64,000 nt of DNA. Source: Bacillus sp. FJAT-45350. Its GTDB lineage: Bacteria; Bacillota; Bacilli; Bacillales; NISU01. A model generated the notes under the pieces. The model was not told the origin of the DNA, searched no databases, and saw only the letters and a list, made by a program, of their open reading frames with translations. The DNA is taken from assembly GCF_002335805.1 (NCBI RefSeq), contig NZ_NISU01000001.1, positions 1,682,079-1,746,078 of the forward strand, given 5' to 3'. Below, piece after piece: positions 25,752 through 35,401 of the stretch. Position 1 is the stretch's first letter, and every line of letters begins with the position of its first letter. A program made the translations under genes and the position numbers.

Positions 25752-25850
25752 CTAACCTCCAACTAAATTAGCTATTGCAATTAGAAGTACTATACCGACA
25801 ATTCCACCTATTAGAAACGGCTTTAAGCGTTTCAAATTAATGACTCTCAT
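25752..25850 (-). CDS. 32-residue membrane micropeptide (candidate)
   Basis: A short frame with a strong ribosome binding site (GAGGAGGGA, 4 bases before the ATG). It encodes a basic N-terminus (MRVINLKRLKPF) followed by a single glycine-rich hydrophobic helix (LIGGIVGIVLLIAIANLVGG). No family recognised. The combination of perfect Shine-Dalgarno, positive-inside topology and one transmembrane helix is unlikely by chance in a gap. It lies between the secreted-protein terminator and the NhaC gene terminator, and is transcribed towards the secreted-protein gene. Confidence 0.5.
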   Translation of the reverse strand: MRVINLKRLKPFLIGGIVGIVLLIAIANLVGG

Positions 25851-25922
25851 TCCGTTCCCTCCTCTTGTGTATGACCTGATAATTATACGTATGTACAAGT
25901 TTCAAACTATATCACAAAAAAT

Positions 25923-25963
25923 GAGGCTATGTTTGAGGAATAAATCAATTCTTTCATAGCCTC
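25923..25963 (-). terminator. terminator of the NhaC-family gene
   Basis: GAGGCTATG pairs with CATAGCCTC over a 23-base loop. On the minus strand CATTTTTTG follows. It ends 7 bp from the stop of the antiporter gene. Confidence 0.65.
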
Positions 25964-25970
25964 TTTGTAT

Positions 25971-27332
25971 TTATTGATTCGCTACCTTTTCAAAATAAAT
26001 CCCCTCGTACTTACCCTTTCTGAAGAAGCTTATTAGAATAGTTACAATCGGTCCAAGCCATAAAAACACCGCAAATAAAGCATACTCTACTGTTGACACA
26101 CCAATTGCAGCAGCTGATAAAATTGCAACCATATTCCAAGGCACTAAACCAGATATTACAAGAGCGGAATCACAGACAACTCTTCCAAGCTCCTCTTTTT
26201 TATAGCCAGCCTCTTCCCACGTACTCTTCAACGAACGGCCTGTGAGCATTACAGGAAAAGCTTGATTACACCCTACAATGGCGAAAATGATTCCTATGGA
26301 TGCTGTTCTTGCAGTATAGCTTGTGAGAGAACAAGCCTTATCAAACATTTTTTTCATAAACACTTTAAACAATTGCGTTCTATCCAGAATTCCGTTCATC
26401 ATACTAGCAAGCGTTATAAAAAGAAACAGCTGACCCATTGTTAAAATACCACCGCCTCTTAAAATATCTTCTAGCCCTGTACTTGAATGACTGTAACCAA
26501 ACCCTAAATTTCTTAAAATATCAACAATAGAAAGGTCTTGAAGAGTTACAGCTATAAGAATTCCAGTAATGACTCCCAGTCCTAATGAGAAAATTGTTCG
26601 GACCTTTAATAGGATGCTCCCAAATAAAACGACAATCGGTAATAAAGTAACAATCGATATATGAAAGTTCTCTTGTAATAAATTCGTAACAACCATATTC
26701 TCAGTTATTCCTTTTGGTTGAATGAAAAAACCAGCTATAAAATAAATAAATGAGGATAAGAAAATCAACAAAAGTGTTGTTGGAAGCATATTTCGAAATA
26801 ATTTTTTCGGATTAACTTCTACAGAATTAGCAGCTAAATGAAATGCTGATGATAAGGGCGAACAACGGTCCCCAACAAAAGCCCCAGAAACTAGTGCACC
26901 TGCCACTAATGCAATTGGAACATCAACCGCAATTGCTACTCCAACGAGAATAATCCCAAGAGACCCAAGTGTACCAATTGCAGTTCCTAGAATAAACGAT
27001 GTAATAGCCGTAATAAAGAAGGCAAATAACAATATCCAGGTAGGTTCTATCCAATTAACAATATAATATATCATTGTCGGTACTGTTCCACTCATAATCC
27101 ATGATGGAATAAGTAAAGAGATTAATCCTAAAATATAGATTACTGGTTTTATCCGCTTGAATCCATCATAGCTAGCTACAGTTATTTCTCTCCAAGTATA
27201 GCCTTTACATATAACAAGTATAATTACTAACATCAAAGCAACGGCAAATCCAATCACTAATGGGATTTTGAAGATTGCTGCTAATAAGAGACTCGTAATA
27301 ATAAATAAAAATGTTAAAATAGCGTCCTTCAC
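25971..27332 (-). CDS. NhaC-family Na+/H+ antiporter
   Basis: A 453-residue membrane protein with 11-12 hydrophobic segments. The family signature is in AFVGDRCSPLSSAFHLAANS (NhaC: GDKxSPLSD-type), with GTAIGTLGSLGII and a second half containing VGCNQAFPVML. Members exchange Na+ for H+, or malate/lactate with Na+ (MleN), so the exact substrate is open. The GTG start at 27332 has GGAGGAATA upstream. It fits sodium handling in a salt- or alkali-tolerant bacillus (inference). Single gene. Confidence 0.82.
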   Translation of the reverse strand: MKDAILTFLFIITSLLLAAIFKIPLVIGFAVALMLVIILVICKGYTWREITVASYDGFKRIKPVIYILGLISLLIPSWIMSGTVPTMIYYIVNWIEPTWILLFAFFITAITSFILGTAIGTLGSLGIILVGVAIAVDVPIALVAGALVSGAFVGDRCSPLSSAFHLAANSVEVNPKKLFRNMLPTTLLLIFLSSFIYFIAGFFIQPKGITENMVVTNLLQENFHISIVTLLPIVVLFGSILLKVRTIFSLGLGVITGILIAVTLQDLSIVDILRNLGFGYSHSSTGLEDILRGGGILTMGQLFLFITLASMMNGILDRTQLFKVFMKKMFDKACSLTSYTARTASIGIIFAIVGCNQAFPVMLTGRSLKSTWEEAGYKKEELGRVVCDSALVISGLVPWNMVAILSAAAIGVSTVEYALFAVFLWLGPIVTILISFFRKGKYEGIYFEKVANQ

Positions 27333-27468
27333 CTAGTATTCCTCCATAGAATATACTAACAAAAATAATAAGCCAAACGAAGTAACGTCTGACTTAAAAT
27401 CATACCTATTTATTTTACTCGTTATACTAATATATGACCACACTGAGAGTAGAAATTACTTTCACCCT

Positions 27469-28332
27469 TTATCTACTTATCCAGGTTACAACATACTCTA
27501 TCTGTTCATTTGGAATTTCAATAGTAGGTTCCTCTATAATCCATTGACCATCAATCTCTAATTCCTTACACGCTAATTCAAACTGACACATGGCAATCCC
27601 CACATCTAAATATTGCATCGTATAACCTAATTTATTACTATAGTTTGGTGTATGCTCAATATAAAAATGACACGTTTTACAGTCCTGTGATAAGACTAGT
27701 CTCCATGGTTGCTTATTAGATGCTGATGGTCCAAGTCTGACCATTTCAATTGGCTCACGATAAACACCAGCAGCTTCAGCAGTTAATTTACTATCAAAAT
27801 TCGTATCACAAAAAAGCTGCTCCCACGGTTTCTTGTTATCGGCCTTAACTACATAACGAAGGGCCTTATCAAATATTCTTTGCTTCTCTTTCGGGTAACC
27901 TATAGGTGTTATACAAGGTATAAATTCACCGTCACTAATCGCCAATTCTTTTTCAAATGACTTTCGATTAAAAGTGCCGCCAATCCAGCATGTTCCGATT
28001 CCTAACCCTGTCAAATATAAAACTAACTTTTGAAAAGTATAAGCAAATTCTATAAGTGAATATTTATTATTTACAGTGATTCCGACTAAATATGCCCTAG
28101 GGTTCTTAATAAACCCATAGGTTCCTAGCTTTAGCCCTTTGTCCGTTACATTATTTGTTACTCCAACAAGCTCTATTTTTCCTTTCGTTCCAAAAGGCCC
28201 GATTAAATTCTCTTCCTTTTGAATAAACGTTTGGATCTCCTTACTATGCGTCTCCTTAATCGACTGCACTTCATAAGTCCTTATCGACTGTCGCTTTTTC
28301 ATCGTTTCAATTACTGATTTAGTCGAGCTCAT
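27469..28332 (-). CDS. TM1586-type nitroreductase family protein
   Basis: 287 residues. It belongs to the longer two-half nitroreductase type (pfam TM1586_NiRdase): N-terminal half with KKRQSIRTYE and GLGIGTCWIGGTFNR, C-terminal half with RLGPSASNKQPWRLVL and a final DVGIAMCQFELACKE. FMN binding and NAD(P)H-dependent reduction are inferred from the superfamily; substrate unknown. GGAGGAGAGG precedes the ATG. It follows a PNPOx-fold gene with a 21-bp gap on the same strand, so the two flavoproteins likely form an operon. Confidence 0.8.
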   Translation of the reverse strand: MSSTKSVIETMKKRQSIRTYEVQSIKETHSKEIQTFIQKEENLIGPFGTKGKIELVGVTNNVTDKGLKLGTYGFIKNPRAYLVGITVNNKYSLIEFAYTFQKLVLYLTGLGIGTCWIGGTFNRKSFEKELAISDGEFIPCITPIGYPKEKQRIFDKALRYVVKADNKKPWEQLFCDTNFDSKLTAEAAGVYREPIEMVRLGPSASNKQPWRLVLSQDCKTCHFYIEHTPNYSNKLGYTMQYLDVGIAMCQFELACKELEIDGQWIIEEPTIEIPNEQIEYVVTWISR

Positions 28333-28353
28333 CTATATCCTCTCCTCCACTGT

Positions 28354-29004
28354 TCAATAAAGTCTATTATTATAACTATCTTGTAGATTTTTATGAATTG
28401 TATTAACAGCTACTCCAGGAAGCTTACTATGCTCAGAGAGGATTTTTGCAGGTGATGGTAGCTTTTCTGTTTCAGCCCATGAACTAGGCTCCCATAATCC
28501 AGATCGTATAAAAGCTTTTGCACAATGTAAAAAGCATTCCTCAACTTCCACACCAATCCCTATAAGTGGTCTATGTCCATTTACTTCCATCTTCTCAAGA
28601 AGCTTTTCATCTTTTACAATTGTAGCCTTACCATTAACTCTTAATGTTTCTCCTAATCCAGGGATAAAGAAAAGAAGTCCTACTTTGGGATTAGCTAGGA
28701 TATTACGTAGAGAATCAAGTCTTTTATTCCCCGGTCTTTCAGGTATAACTAAATGCTGTTTATCTAACACTTGAACAAAACCAGGCATATCTCCACGTGG
28801 TGATACATCACATCCATACTGATCAGAAGTAGACAATACTAGAAAGGGAGATTTCGAAATATAATCAACACAATGTTTATCTAAAAATGTTATGACCTTT
28901 CTTTTTGCTAGTTCACTTGGTAGACCAATCATTAAACTTAGTTCTTCTTCGGTCTCAACAACATCTGAAAAAATATTTTGTAACAACGCACTACACTCCT
29001 TCAT
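28354..29004 (-). CDS. pyridoxamine 5'-phosphate oxidase-fold flavoprotein (MSMEG_1061-like)
   Basis: 216 residues with a split-barrel FMN-binding domain: FLVLSTSDQYGCDVSPRGDMPGFV, LVIPERPGNKRLDSLRNIL, VGLLFFIPGLGETLRVNGKA. This pattern is that of the MSMEG_1061 family of FMN-dependent PNPOx-like proteins, not the vitamin B6 enzyme itself. Function unknown; likely a reductase or flavin carrier. It is first in a probable two-gene unit with the following nitroreductase. The ribosome binding site is distant (AAAGGGG about 17 bases upstream), so the start is not firm. Confidence 0.78.
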   Translation of the reverse strand: MKECSALLQNIFSDVVETEEELSLMIGLPSELAKRKVITFLDKHCVDYISKSPFLVLSTSDQYGCDVSPRGDMPGFVQVLDKQHLVIPERPGNKRLDSLRNILANPKVGLLFFIPGLGETLRVNGKATIVKDEKLLEKMEVNGHRPLIGIGVEVEECFLHCAKAFIRSGLWEPSSWAETEKLPSPAKILSEHSKLPGVAVNTIHKNLQDSYNNRLY

Positions 29005-29055
29005 ATAAGAAAATAGCTTTACCCCTTTTGAAGTAAAGCAATTTATTGGTACGTT

Positions 29056-29568
29056 TTATTTTGCTTCGTATTGGCTTGCTTTTCTATCAATATCCTTTAT
29101 ATACTCGTCTTTCCCAGCAATATAAAGAGTAATATCTGTAGGGTATTCTTTAGCTAGCTTTTGTTTTAATAGACTATACATCTGTGCTTCTTCCGTATGG
29201 TCAATCATGTAATTTCTAAATGCTAGATGACGAGTAATTTCTTCGTTACCTTGTTCAAAAATATGAACGTGGTGAGTCCGATTTACTCCACCTTTTGTAA
29301 AAAAACGTCTGTTCAAAATTCCAAATTCCCCTAAAGCTTCATACCCTAACTTTTCCATGTCATCTATATACTTGTCAACATTTTCAATTTTCTTCACTTC
29401 GACTAACAGGTCAATTACTGGTTTAGCGTATATATTCGGTATCGCTGTACTGCCAATATGATGTATATCTTCAATTTCATTACCAAGAGCTCGCTCAATT
29501 TGTTTTCTTTCTTCCTGAAACATCACAGCCCACTCTTGTTTATACGGAACAACTTCTACTTTTCTCAT
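29056..29568 (-). CDS. GrpB family nucleotidyltransferase-fold protein
   Basis: A 170-residue GrpB/UPF0157 protein: VEVVPYKQEWAVMFQEER, HIGSTAIPNIYAKPVIDLLVEV, THHVHIFEQGNEEITRHLAFRNY. The family shares the nucleotidyltransferase fold and is sometimes fused to CoaE; its activity is unproven. ATG at 29568 has GGAGGAG 6 bases upstream. It precedes the PNPOx-like gene by 52 bp on the same strand and may be co-transcribed. Confidence 0.85.
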   Translation of the reverse strand: MRKVEVVPYKQEWAVMFQEERKQIERALGNEIEDIHHIGSTAIPNIYAKPVIDLLVEVKKIENVDKYIDDMEKLGYEALGEFGILNRRFFTKGGVNRTHHVHIFEQGNEEITRHLAFRNYMIDHTEEAQMYSLLKQKLAKEYPTDITLYIAGKDEYIKDIDRKASQYEAK

Positions 29569-29679
29569 GTTAATCTCCTCCATACTAAAGTAAAATGGAA
29601 TGAATATACATTATAACATTATTATTACTCTAGTTTCTTCGATTTTTATATATCTTTATTTCAAACAGGAGGTTAACGA

Positions 29680-29895
29680 ATGAAAAAAAGCACCATACTA
29701 TTTACTTTATTATTCATCGTCACCTTTTTTATATTAACTAGAATTGTAAACTTTGTCAGTATGTCGTTCGTTCAATTATGGTTTACTGACCCAACAGGGA
29801 TACAATTATTAATCATGATTTCAGTAACCATTTTTCTCTTTCTTGGAACATTCCTTACTGCCAAAAAGCTTACTGACTACTTTAATCCTAGATAA
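29680..29895 (+). CDS. small two-helix membrane protein
   Basis: 71 residues with two hydrophobic helices (about 5-25 and 42-61) joined by a short loop with FTDPTG, and a basic C-terminus. AGGAGG lies 7 bases before the ATG, so it is very likely translated. No family recognised. It ends at the terminator shared with chemoreceptor 2. Confidence 0.6.
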   Translation: MKKSTILFTLLFIVTFFILTRIVNFVSMSFVQLWFTDPTGIQLLIMISVTIFLFLGTFLTAKKLTDYFNPR

Positions 29896-29943
29896 CCCTT
29901 CTTTTTTTGCAACCAGAATAAAGAAATATTTCATTCTAAAAAA

Positions 29944-29983
29944 AAATAAGGATACAAATCTATCGCGATTTGTATCCTTATTT
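29944..29983. terminator. bidirectional terminator
   Basis: A 17-bp perfect stem, AAATAAGGATACAAATC with GATTTGTATCCTTATTT, loop of 6. A-rich before and T-rich after. It serves chemoreceptor 2 and probably the small membrane gene. Confidence 0.85.
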
Positions 29984-29993
29984 AGCGTTAATT

Positions 29994-31967
29994 CTATTTC
30001 GTTGTTTTGAACATAGAGATAACACTTTGTAATTCTTTTGCTAATTCAGCTAAGTTTTCAGCATCACTAGCTATTTGGTTCGCAGAAGCTGCTTGTTGGT
30101 CTGTTGTCGCACTTACTTCCTCAGCTCCAGCAGATGCTTGTTGTGTTACTGCTGAAATACTTTCCATGTTACTACCAATCTCCGCACCAAGTCTTTCTAA
30201 TTCATGTACAGATTCAGCAATTGACTTGTTCTTTGCTAGTACTTCTTCCACAGAAGAAGCAATCTCGGTAAAGGCTTGGCTTGCTTTTTGAACTGTTTGC
30301 GTACCTTCCTTTACAACTGCTTCTCCTTTTTGAATGGAGTTAACAGCACGTTGACTTTCATTTTGTGTATCTTTGATTAGAACAGAGATTTTCTCTGCTG
30401 ATTCGCTCGTTTCACTTGCTAACTTTCGAACTTCATCTGCAACAACCGCAAACCCCTTTCCATGCTCACCAGCTCGTGCTGCTTCGATTGATGCATTTAA
30501 GGCAAGTAGATTTGTTTGTTCGGCGATGCTCGTAATCATCCCGATAATATGTCCAATTTCTTTAGACTGATTATCTAATTTTCCAATTGTTTCAGATGTT
30601 TCTTGAACAGTGCCATGTACATCATTCATTTTTTCTAATGCCGATTTCGCTGAATGTAACCCTCTTTCAGCAGATTCCTTACTAATAGATGAAGTTACGA
30701 CTACTTCATTAGTATATTCAGATATTTTCTTTACTGTATCAACCATTGAATTCATTCTGTCTGTTGTACTTGTAACAGAATCAGCAATATCTGTTGTACC
30801 TGAAGCTAATTCAGCAATTGTGACTGCTACTTGCTCTGAAGCTTCTTTAGTCTCTGAACTTGTTTTCAATAACGTATCTGATGATTCTTTTACAGTTGTT
30901 GAAACATTATTAATTTTATTTAATAGCTCTTGTATCTTTTTAACCATTTTATCGAAATTACTACTTAACACACCGACTTCATCTTTAGAGTGATTAGAGT
31001 CAGAGCTTACTGTTAAATCCCCTGATGCCACTTGAGAAGTTAATTCACTTAATCTTTGGATCGGCTTCACTAGACTCCTAGCAAAAATAAACACGATAAT
31101 TACGCTAAAAATTAAGACAACCCCAGCTGTTACAAATGAAAGCATCGCTAAGTATGAAAGATTCCCTGTAACTTCTTTTACAGGTGCTGAAATCACAAAG
31201 CCCCAATTAGTCGACGGAATCATAGTATAATAGGCGTAATTTTCTTGCTCAGTTTGAAATATGCTAGAACCTGTTTCGTCAGCAATTGCCATCGAAACAA
31301 TGTCTCGCAACTCAGAATTTTCACTTTCTAAAAAGTTTGATTCCATGATTAAGCTTGAATCTGGGTGGGCAATTACAGTACCTTTCTCATCAACTAAAAA
31401 GGCATAACCGTATTCACCTAAAGTAAATTCACTTACTAATTGAACAATGTCTGAAATCGGAATAGTTGCAATTAGTACACCTGAAATTGCACCTTCAGAA
31501 TAAATAGGTGTTCCCATTCCAACTATCATTTCTTCAGTTGCTCTTGATATTAGTGGTTCTGAAATAGTTGTTTCTTCTTTTGTTGCAGCATCTATAAAAT
31601 ACTGTCTATCACCAATATTAAATAACTCTCCCCAATGAACGACTGCATCACCACTTAATTCAGCCAATGCAAACATTTCATAATCCCCTAAACGTTCATA
31701 TTCACTTTCAAGATATGGAATCACTTCTTCTATTTCCATTGATTGAATAATACCAGTATTAGCTAGTAACTCTAACTCCCTAACTTTTTGTGTAAAGAAA
31801 TGGTCAATTTCTTTACGTGCATCTTGTAAACTAATTTCTGTTTTATCTGCAAATTCAATTTCTAAAAACTCTTTCGCTTTATTGTGATTAATAAAAGCGA
31901 CAAGCACCAGGGCAACAACCAATACTGGCAAAACCACGATTAATAGCTTTGAGCGCAAACTGTTCAT
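29994..31967 (-). CDS. methyl-accepting chemotaxis protein (dCACHE-HAMP-MCP), copy 2
   Basis: 657 residues, same length and domain order as the receptor at 4596-6569: TM1, double CACHE (about 32-270), TM2, HAMP, signalling coiled coil with [20 protein letters not shown]. The ligand domain differs ([20 protein letters not shown] here, against [13 protein letters not shown] there) while the cytoplasmic part is almost the same. Hence a paralogous pair tuned to different ligands. The ATG has two AGGAGA sites upstream. Single gene. Confidence 0.94.
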   Translation of the reverse strand: MNSLRSKLLIVVLPVLVVALVLVAFINHNKAKEFLEIEFADKTEISLQDARKEIDHFFTQKVRELELLANTGIIQSMEIEEVIPYLESEYERLGDYEMFALAELSGDAVVHWGELFNIGDRQYFIDAATKEETTISEPLISRATEEMIVGMGTPIYSEGAISGVLIATIPISDIVQLVSEFTLGEYGYAFLVDEKGTVIAHPDSSLIMESNFLESENSELRDIVSMAIADETGSSIFQTEQENYAYYTMIPSTNWGFVISAPVKEVTGNLSYLAMLSFVTAGVVLIFSVIIVFIFARSLVKPIQRLSELTSQVASGDLTVSSDSNHSKDEVGVLSSNFDKMVKKIQELLNKINNVSTTVKESSDTLLKTSSETKEASEQVAVTIAELASGTTDIADSVTSTTDRMNSMVDTVKKISEYTNEVVVTSSISKESAERGLHSAKSALEKMNDVHGTVQETSETIGKLDNQSKEIGHIIGMITSIAEQTNLLALNASIEAARAGEHGKGFAVVADEVRKLASETSESAEKISVLIKDTQNESQRAVNSIQKGEAVVKEGTQTVQKASQAFTEIASSVEEVLAKNKSIAESVHELERLGAEIGSNMESISAVTQQASAGAEEVSATTDQQAASANQIASDAENLAELAKELQSVISMFKTTK

Positions 31968-32428
31968 AACAATCTCCTATCTCCTATTTAATACTTTTTT
32001 ATATTTATCTATTTACATCTATATAAAATCCCTTATATTATTGTTGTACAAAGGAATAGTGGGCAGATGGAACTAAATTATTAACAAAATTTATATATAA
32101 TAAATATATATACAGTTATATATCATATCAAATTTTGTCAGAACCTCAAGGGAAATGTAGAAAAAAATTAAAAAAGTCAATTAATTTTATATTTAACAGA
32201 TGCATAGCCTTATGACTAAGCCATTTATACTATTTTAATATTCTAAAAAACTATCTCAAAAGTAGTAAACTCATTAGCATTGGACAAGTTCGCTACTCAT
32301 CCTACTCTTATAACATATTTCTCCCCTTAAAATTTACTTCCTTAACTCCATAACCCTCCTTTCGTCTATTCCATTTTTTTCTGGAAGCATACAATGTCAT
32401 CATGTATAAAACTTAAGGAGGTAGTTTC
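31968..32428. other. 460-bp gene-free stretch
   Basis: Very AT-rich, with runs such as TATATATAC near 32105. A segment at 32263-32310 (CTATCTCAAAAGTA, then CATTGGACAA) loosely resembles 1110-1146. No coding frame with a ribosome binding site and no convincing operator was seen. It must contain the promoters of chemoreceptor 2 and of the P450 gene. Confidence 0.4.
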
Positions 32429-33763
32429 ATGTCGTTTCTTAATACGAAACTAATAGCAGGTGACTTAGAAGCATTTCAATCTGATCCACTTGGCTTTTTA
32501 ACACAGTTGTCAAAGGAGAACGACGTAGCATCCTTTCGACTTGGTCCCTTCCACAAAGTTCGGCTTATATCAGATCCGAAAATCATAAAAGAAATTCTCG
32601 TAACAAAACAAAAATACTTTGTAAAATCACAAGACATGAAAGTCCTTAAGTCTGTTGTCGGAAACGGATTATTAACAAGTGAAAAAGACATTCATCAGCG
32701 TCAAAGAAGATTAATTCAACCTGCATTTAAAAAGAACCATATCTCTTCATATGGAGAAGATATGATTCAGACAACTGACGATTACATCCAACAGTGGAAG
32801 GATAATGAGCAACGAACGATTTCTGAAGATATGATGAATATAACACTTGGGATTATAAGCAAAACAATGTTTGGCATGCCTTTTAAAGATGGACATAAGC
32901 AGATAGGCGTACCAATGGAAACGATTATGCGACAGGCAATAAAAAGAATGAGGACAATTCTCCCTCTACCTTTATGGGTACCAACGAAAAACAATAAGAA
33001 ATATACTCAAGCCGTAAAATCGTTAGATAATGTGCTATACGAAATCATTAGTGAACGTCGTAAAAACGGAGAACAAAAAGAAGATTTATTAGGAATATTA
33101 ATGGATGCCAAAGATGAAACAGGTATCAATCAAATGAGCGATAGGCAATTGCGAGATGAACTTATGACAATTTTTCTTGCTGGGCATGAGACAACTGCCA
33201 ATGCTTTGATTTGGACATTTTATTTGCTCGCACAGAATCCAGAAGCAGAAAGAAAACTATATGAGGAGATTGATGGAGTCATTGGTTCAAGAAAACCATC
33301 CCCAGATGATTATATAAACCTATCATATACGCAGAATGTGTTTTCTGAAGCCCTTCGGCTGTACCCACCTGCTTATGTAATTGGAAGGAAAGTAGACAAA
33401 GATGTAGAGATAGAAGGACACCATTTTAAAAGAGGAGACATGATTCTCATTAGTCAATATGTGATGCACCGTAAACCTGAATACTTTGAAAATCCAAACT
33501 CCTTTATTCCAGAACGGTTTGAAAAGGAGCAACGAAAAAAATTACCAGAATATGCGTACTTTCCCTTCGGTGGTGGTCCACGTGTTTGTATTGGTAATCA
33601 TTTTGCGATGATGGAAGCTGTCCTAGTTATTGCGACAATTGCCCGAAGATTCCGTTTAAAACTAGCAGAAGAACCCAAAAAGGTAAAGCCTCAACCAGTC
33701 ATTACACTTAGACCAAAGCATGGACTACAAATGTTTATTGAAGAGCGCATGCAAGATAATTAG
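32429..33763 (+). CDS. cytochrome P450
   Basis: A 444-residue soluble haem monooxygenase. The I-helix oxygen-activating motif is LAGHETTANALIW, the K-helix ExxR is EALR, and the haem loop FGGGPRVCIGNHFA carries the axial thiolate C387. No fused reductase domain, so separate redox partners are needed. AAGGAGG lies 8 bases before the ATG. Family resemblance is to the fatty-acid/terpenoid-type P450s of bacilli, but the substrate is unknown. The next genes (phaRC) handle hydroxyacyl-CoA polymers; any link is speculative. Single gene by spacing (111 bp to phaR). Confidence 0.92.
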   Translation: MSFLNTKLIAGDLEAFQSDPLGFLTQLSKENDVASFRLGPFHKVRLISDPKIIKEILVTKQKYFVKSQDMKVLKSVVGNGLLTSEKDIHQRQRRLIQPAFKKNHISSYGEDMIQTTDDYIQQWKDNEQRTISEDMMNITLGIISKTMFGMPFKDGHKQIGVPMETIMRQAIKRMRTILPLPLWVPTKNNKKYTQAVKSLDNVLYEIISERRKNGEQKEDLLGILMDAKDETGINQMSDRQLRDELMTIFLAGHETTANALIWTFYLLAQNPEAERKLYEEIDGVIGSRKPSPDDYINLSYTQNVFSEALRLYPPAYVIGRKVDKDVEIEGHHFKRGDMILISQYVMHRKPEYFENPNSFIPERFEKEQRKKLPEYAYFPFGGGPRVCIGNHFAMMEAVLVIATIARRFRLKLAEEPKKVKPQPVITLRPKHGLQMFIEERMQDN

Positions 33764-33874
33764 ACACCTTTTTTCAATATAGGATAAACGTTTATATTTC
33801 TCACAATTTCTAGTAGTACGTATACACTATAATATGGTATTTTTTATTTTCTAATTGTACGAAAGGATGATGTC

Positions 33875-34339
33875 ATGATGAGCGATACCCCTTCAACTCT
33901 ATTTGAACTAATTAAACGTCTAGGTGTTCAAGCAGAAGCTGAAATAAATCAATTTATAAAAAAAGAATTAGATGATAAGGACATTATTCATCTACTAAAT
34001 AAAGAACTATTACAACACGCTGAACTACGTCGATTGTTCCAACGACTTCAAAAATTATTGTTATCGCAATTACACTTGCCTAACAAAGATGATGTCGCAA
34101 ACTTATCTAAGTTAATTATTCAACTAGAAGAAAAGATTGATAATTTAGAGGAAAGAATAGCAAATGCCGAAGAAGAGCCTACTTTGAAAGAATATAAACC
34201 AATAGAAAGCGCTATAGAAAGTGTTCCTTCAACACCAAGTTTGCCAACTCAGTTAGAAGAAATCAACAAGAAAAAGTTAGAAAAACTCCAATTAATTATG
34301 CAACTACCAGATATGATTGGAAAGTTTAAAAATGAATAA
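33875..34339 (+). CDS. phaR: PhaR-like subunit of class IV polyhydroxyalkanoate synthase
   Basis: 154 residues, mostly alpha-helical, with LPNKDDVANLSKLIIQLEEKIDNLEERI resembling the conserved helix of Bacillus PhaR (which starts near a P(T/S)REE element and also has a LEEKVD motif), and an E/P-rich linker before a last helix. It is shorter than B. megaterium PhaR (about 200 residues) and would not be called without its partner: its last codons overlap the PhaC start by 8 bases. PhaR is needed for activity of class IV PhaC. Either of two adjacent ATGs (33875, 33878) can be the start after AAAGGATG. Confidence 0.75.
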   Translation: MMSDTPSTLFELIKRLGVQAEAEINQFIKKELDDKDIIHLLNKELLQHAELRRLFQRLQKLLLSQLHLPNKDDVANLSKLIIQLEEKIDNLEERIANAEEEPTLKEYKPIESAIESVPSTPSLPTQLEEINKKKLEKLQLIMQLPDMIGKFKNE

Positions 34340-35342
34340 TCAAGACCGCTGGAAGCAATTCACATCGATTTGGAAAGAGCCAGCTCCCTCAGTCGGACAA
34401 ACACCTAGGCAAGTAGTATGGAAAAAAAATAAAGCTGCTCTTTATTATTATCGTGCTAGAAACAAAAAATTTCGAACCCCGCTATTTTTAGTATATTCAC
34501 TTGTCAATCAAGCATTTATTCTTGATTTAGGACCGGGGTCAAGTATGATTGAAGCTTTTACAGAGGAAGGCTACGATGTTTATTTACTAGATTTTGGTAT
34601 TCCTGGTTATGAAGATAAAGATATTACACTAGATGACTATATAGATAAGTATATAAAAAAAGGAGTACAACGAGCACTCCGACACTCAGGAACAGAAGAT
34701 ATTACGATAATCGGTTATTGTCTTGGTGGTACTCTTGCTACTATCTATGCTGCGATAGCGACAGAACCAATTAAAAATCTTGTCTTATTCGCAACACCGC
34801 TCGACTTTAGCGAACAACATTTCGACAGTAGCCTGATTAATGCTTTGAAAAATGGTGACCTCGACCTCAACCCTGTTATTGACTCATATGGAATCATCCC
34901 AGGAAAAGCCATGGAGTTTATTCTAAGGATGGTTACTTCACCTATTTTCTACAGTCAATATCTAGCACTATATGAGCGAGCAGATAACCCTGAATATGTC
35001 TTACGTTGGCGCCGTTTTTACTCTTGGGTAAAAGGGCATGTTCCATTTGTTGGAGCAACATTAAAGCAATTACTTTTTGACATTGTCAAAGACAACAAAC
35101 TAATAAATAACAAACTAGTGATTAATCATAAAAAAGTAAACCTTGAACAAATCAAAAGTAATCTATTAGTTATTTCAACGAAAGAAGACCAGCTGATTCC
35201 TGAAGCGTTGACTAAATCAATCATGAATAGAGTATCGAGTAAAAATAAAACGTACAAACAAATTAAAGGTGGGCATGCTACGATAGCTTTACGAGGGTCC
35301 ATTCCTGAAGTCTTATCAAGCTGGTTGAAAGAACATTCATAA
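34332..35342 (+). CDS. phaC: class IV polyhydroxyalkanoate synthase, catalytic subunit
   Basis: A 336-residue alpha/beta-hydrolase-fold polymerase joining (R)-3-hydroxyacyl-CoA units into storage polyester. The lipase-like box is GYCLGG with nucleophile C130; D286 (TKEDQLIP) and H315 (GGHATIAL) complete the triad. ILDLGPGSSMIEAFTEEGYDVYLLDFG and LDDYIDKYI are class III/IV synthase hallmarks. ATG at 34332 (GGAAAG upstream) overlaps the phaR end, implying coupled translation. Missing from the locus are phaB, phaP and phaQ, which accompany phaRC in B. megaterium. Confidence 0.9.
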   Translation: MNNQDRWKQFTSIWKEPAPSVGQTPRQVVWKKNKAALYYYRARNKKFRTPLFLVYSLVNQAFILDLGPGSSMIEAFTEEGYDVYLLDFGIPGYEDKDITLDDYIDKYIKKGVQRALRHSGTEDITIIGYCLGGTLATIYAAIATEPIKNLVLFATPLDFSEQHFDSSLINALKNGDLDLNPVIDSYGIIPGKAMEFILRMVTSPIFYSQYLALYERADNPEYVLRWRRFYSWVKGHVPFVGATLKQLLFDIVKDNKLINNKLVINHKKVNLEQIKSNLLVISTKEDQLIPEALTKSIMNRVSSKNKTYKQIKGGHATIALRGSIPEVLSSWLKEHS

Positions 35343-35349
35343 AAGAATA

Positions 35350-35376
35350 GAGCATAGTCTTTTTTCGACTATGCTC
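35350..35376 (+). terminator. phaRC terminator
   Basis: GAGCATAGTC pairs with GACTATGCTC around TTTTTTC, just after the phaC stop. Confidence 0.65.
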
Positions 35377-35401
35377 ATCTTAATACTATACAAGCCAGAT
35401 A

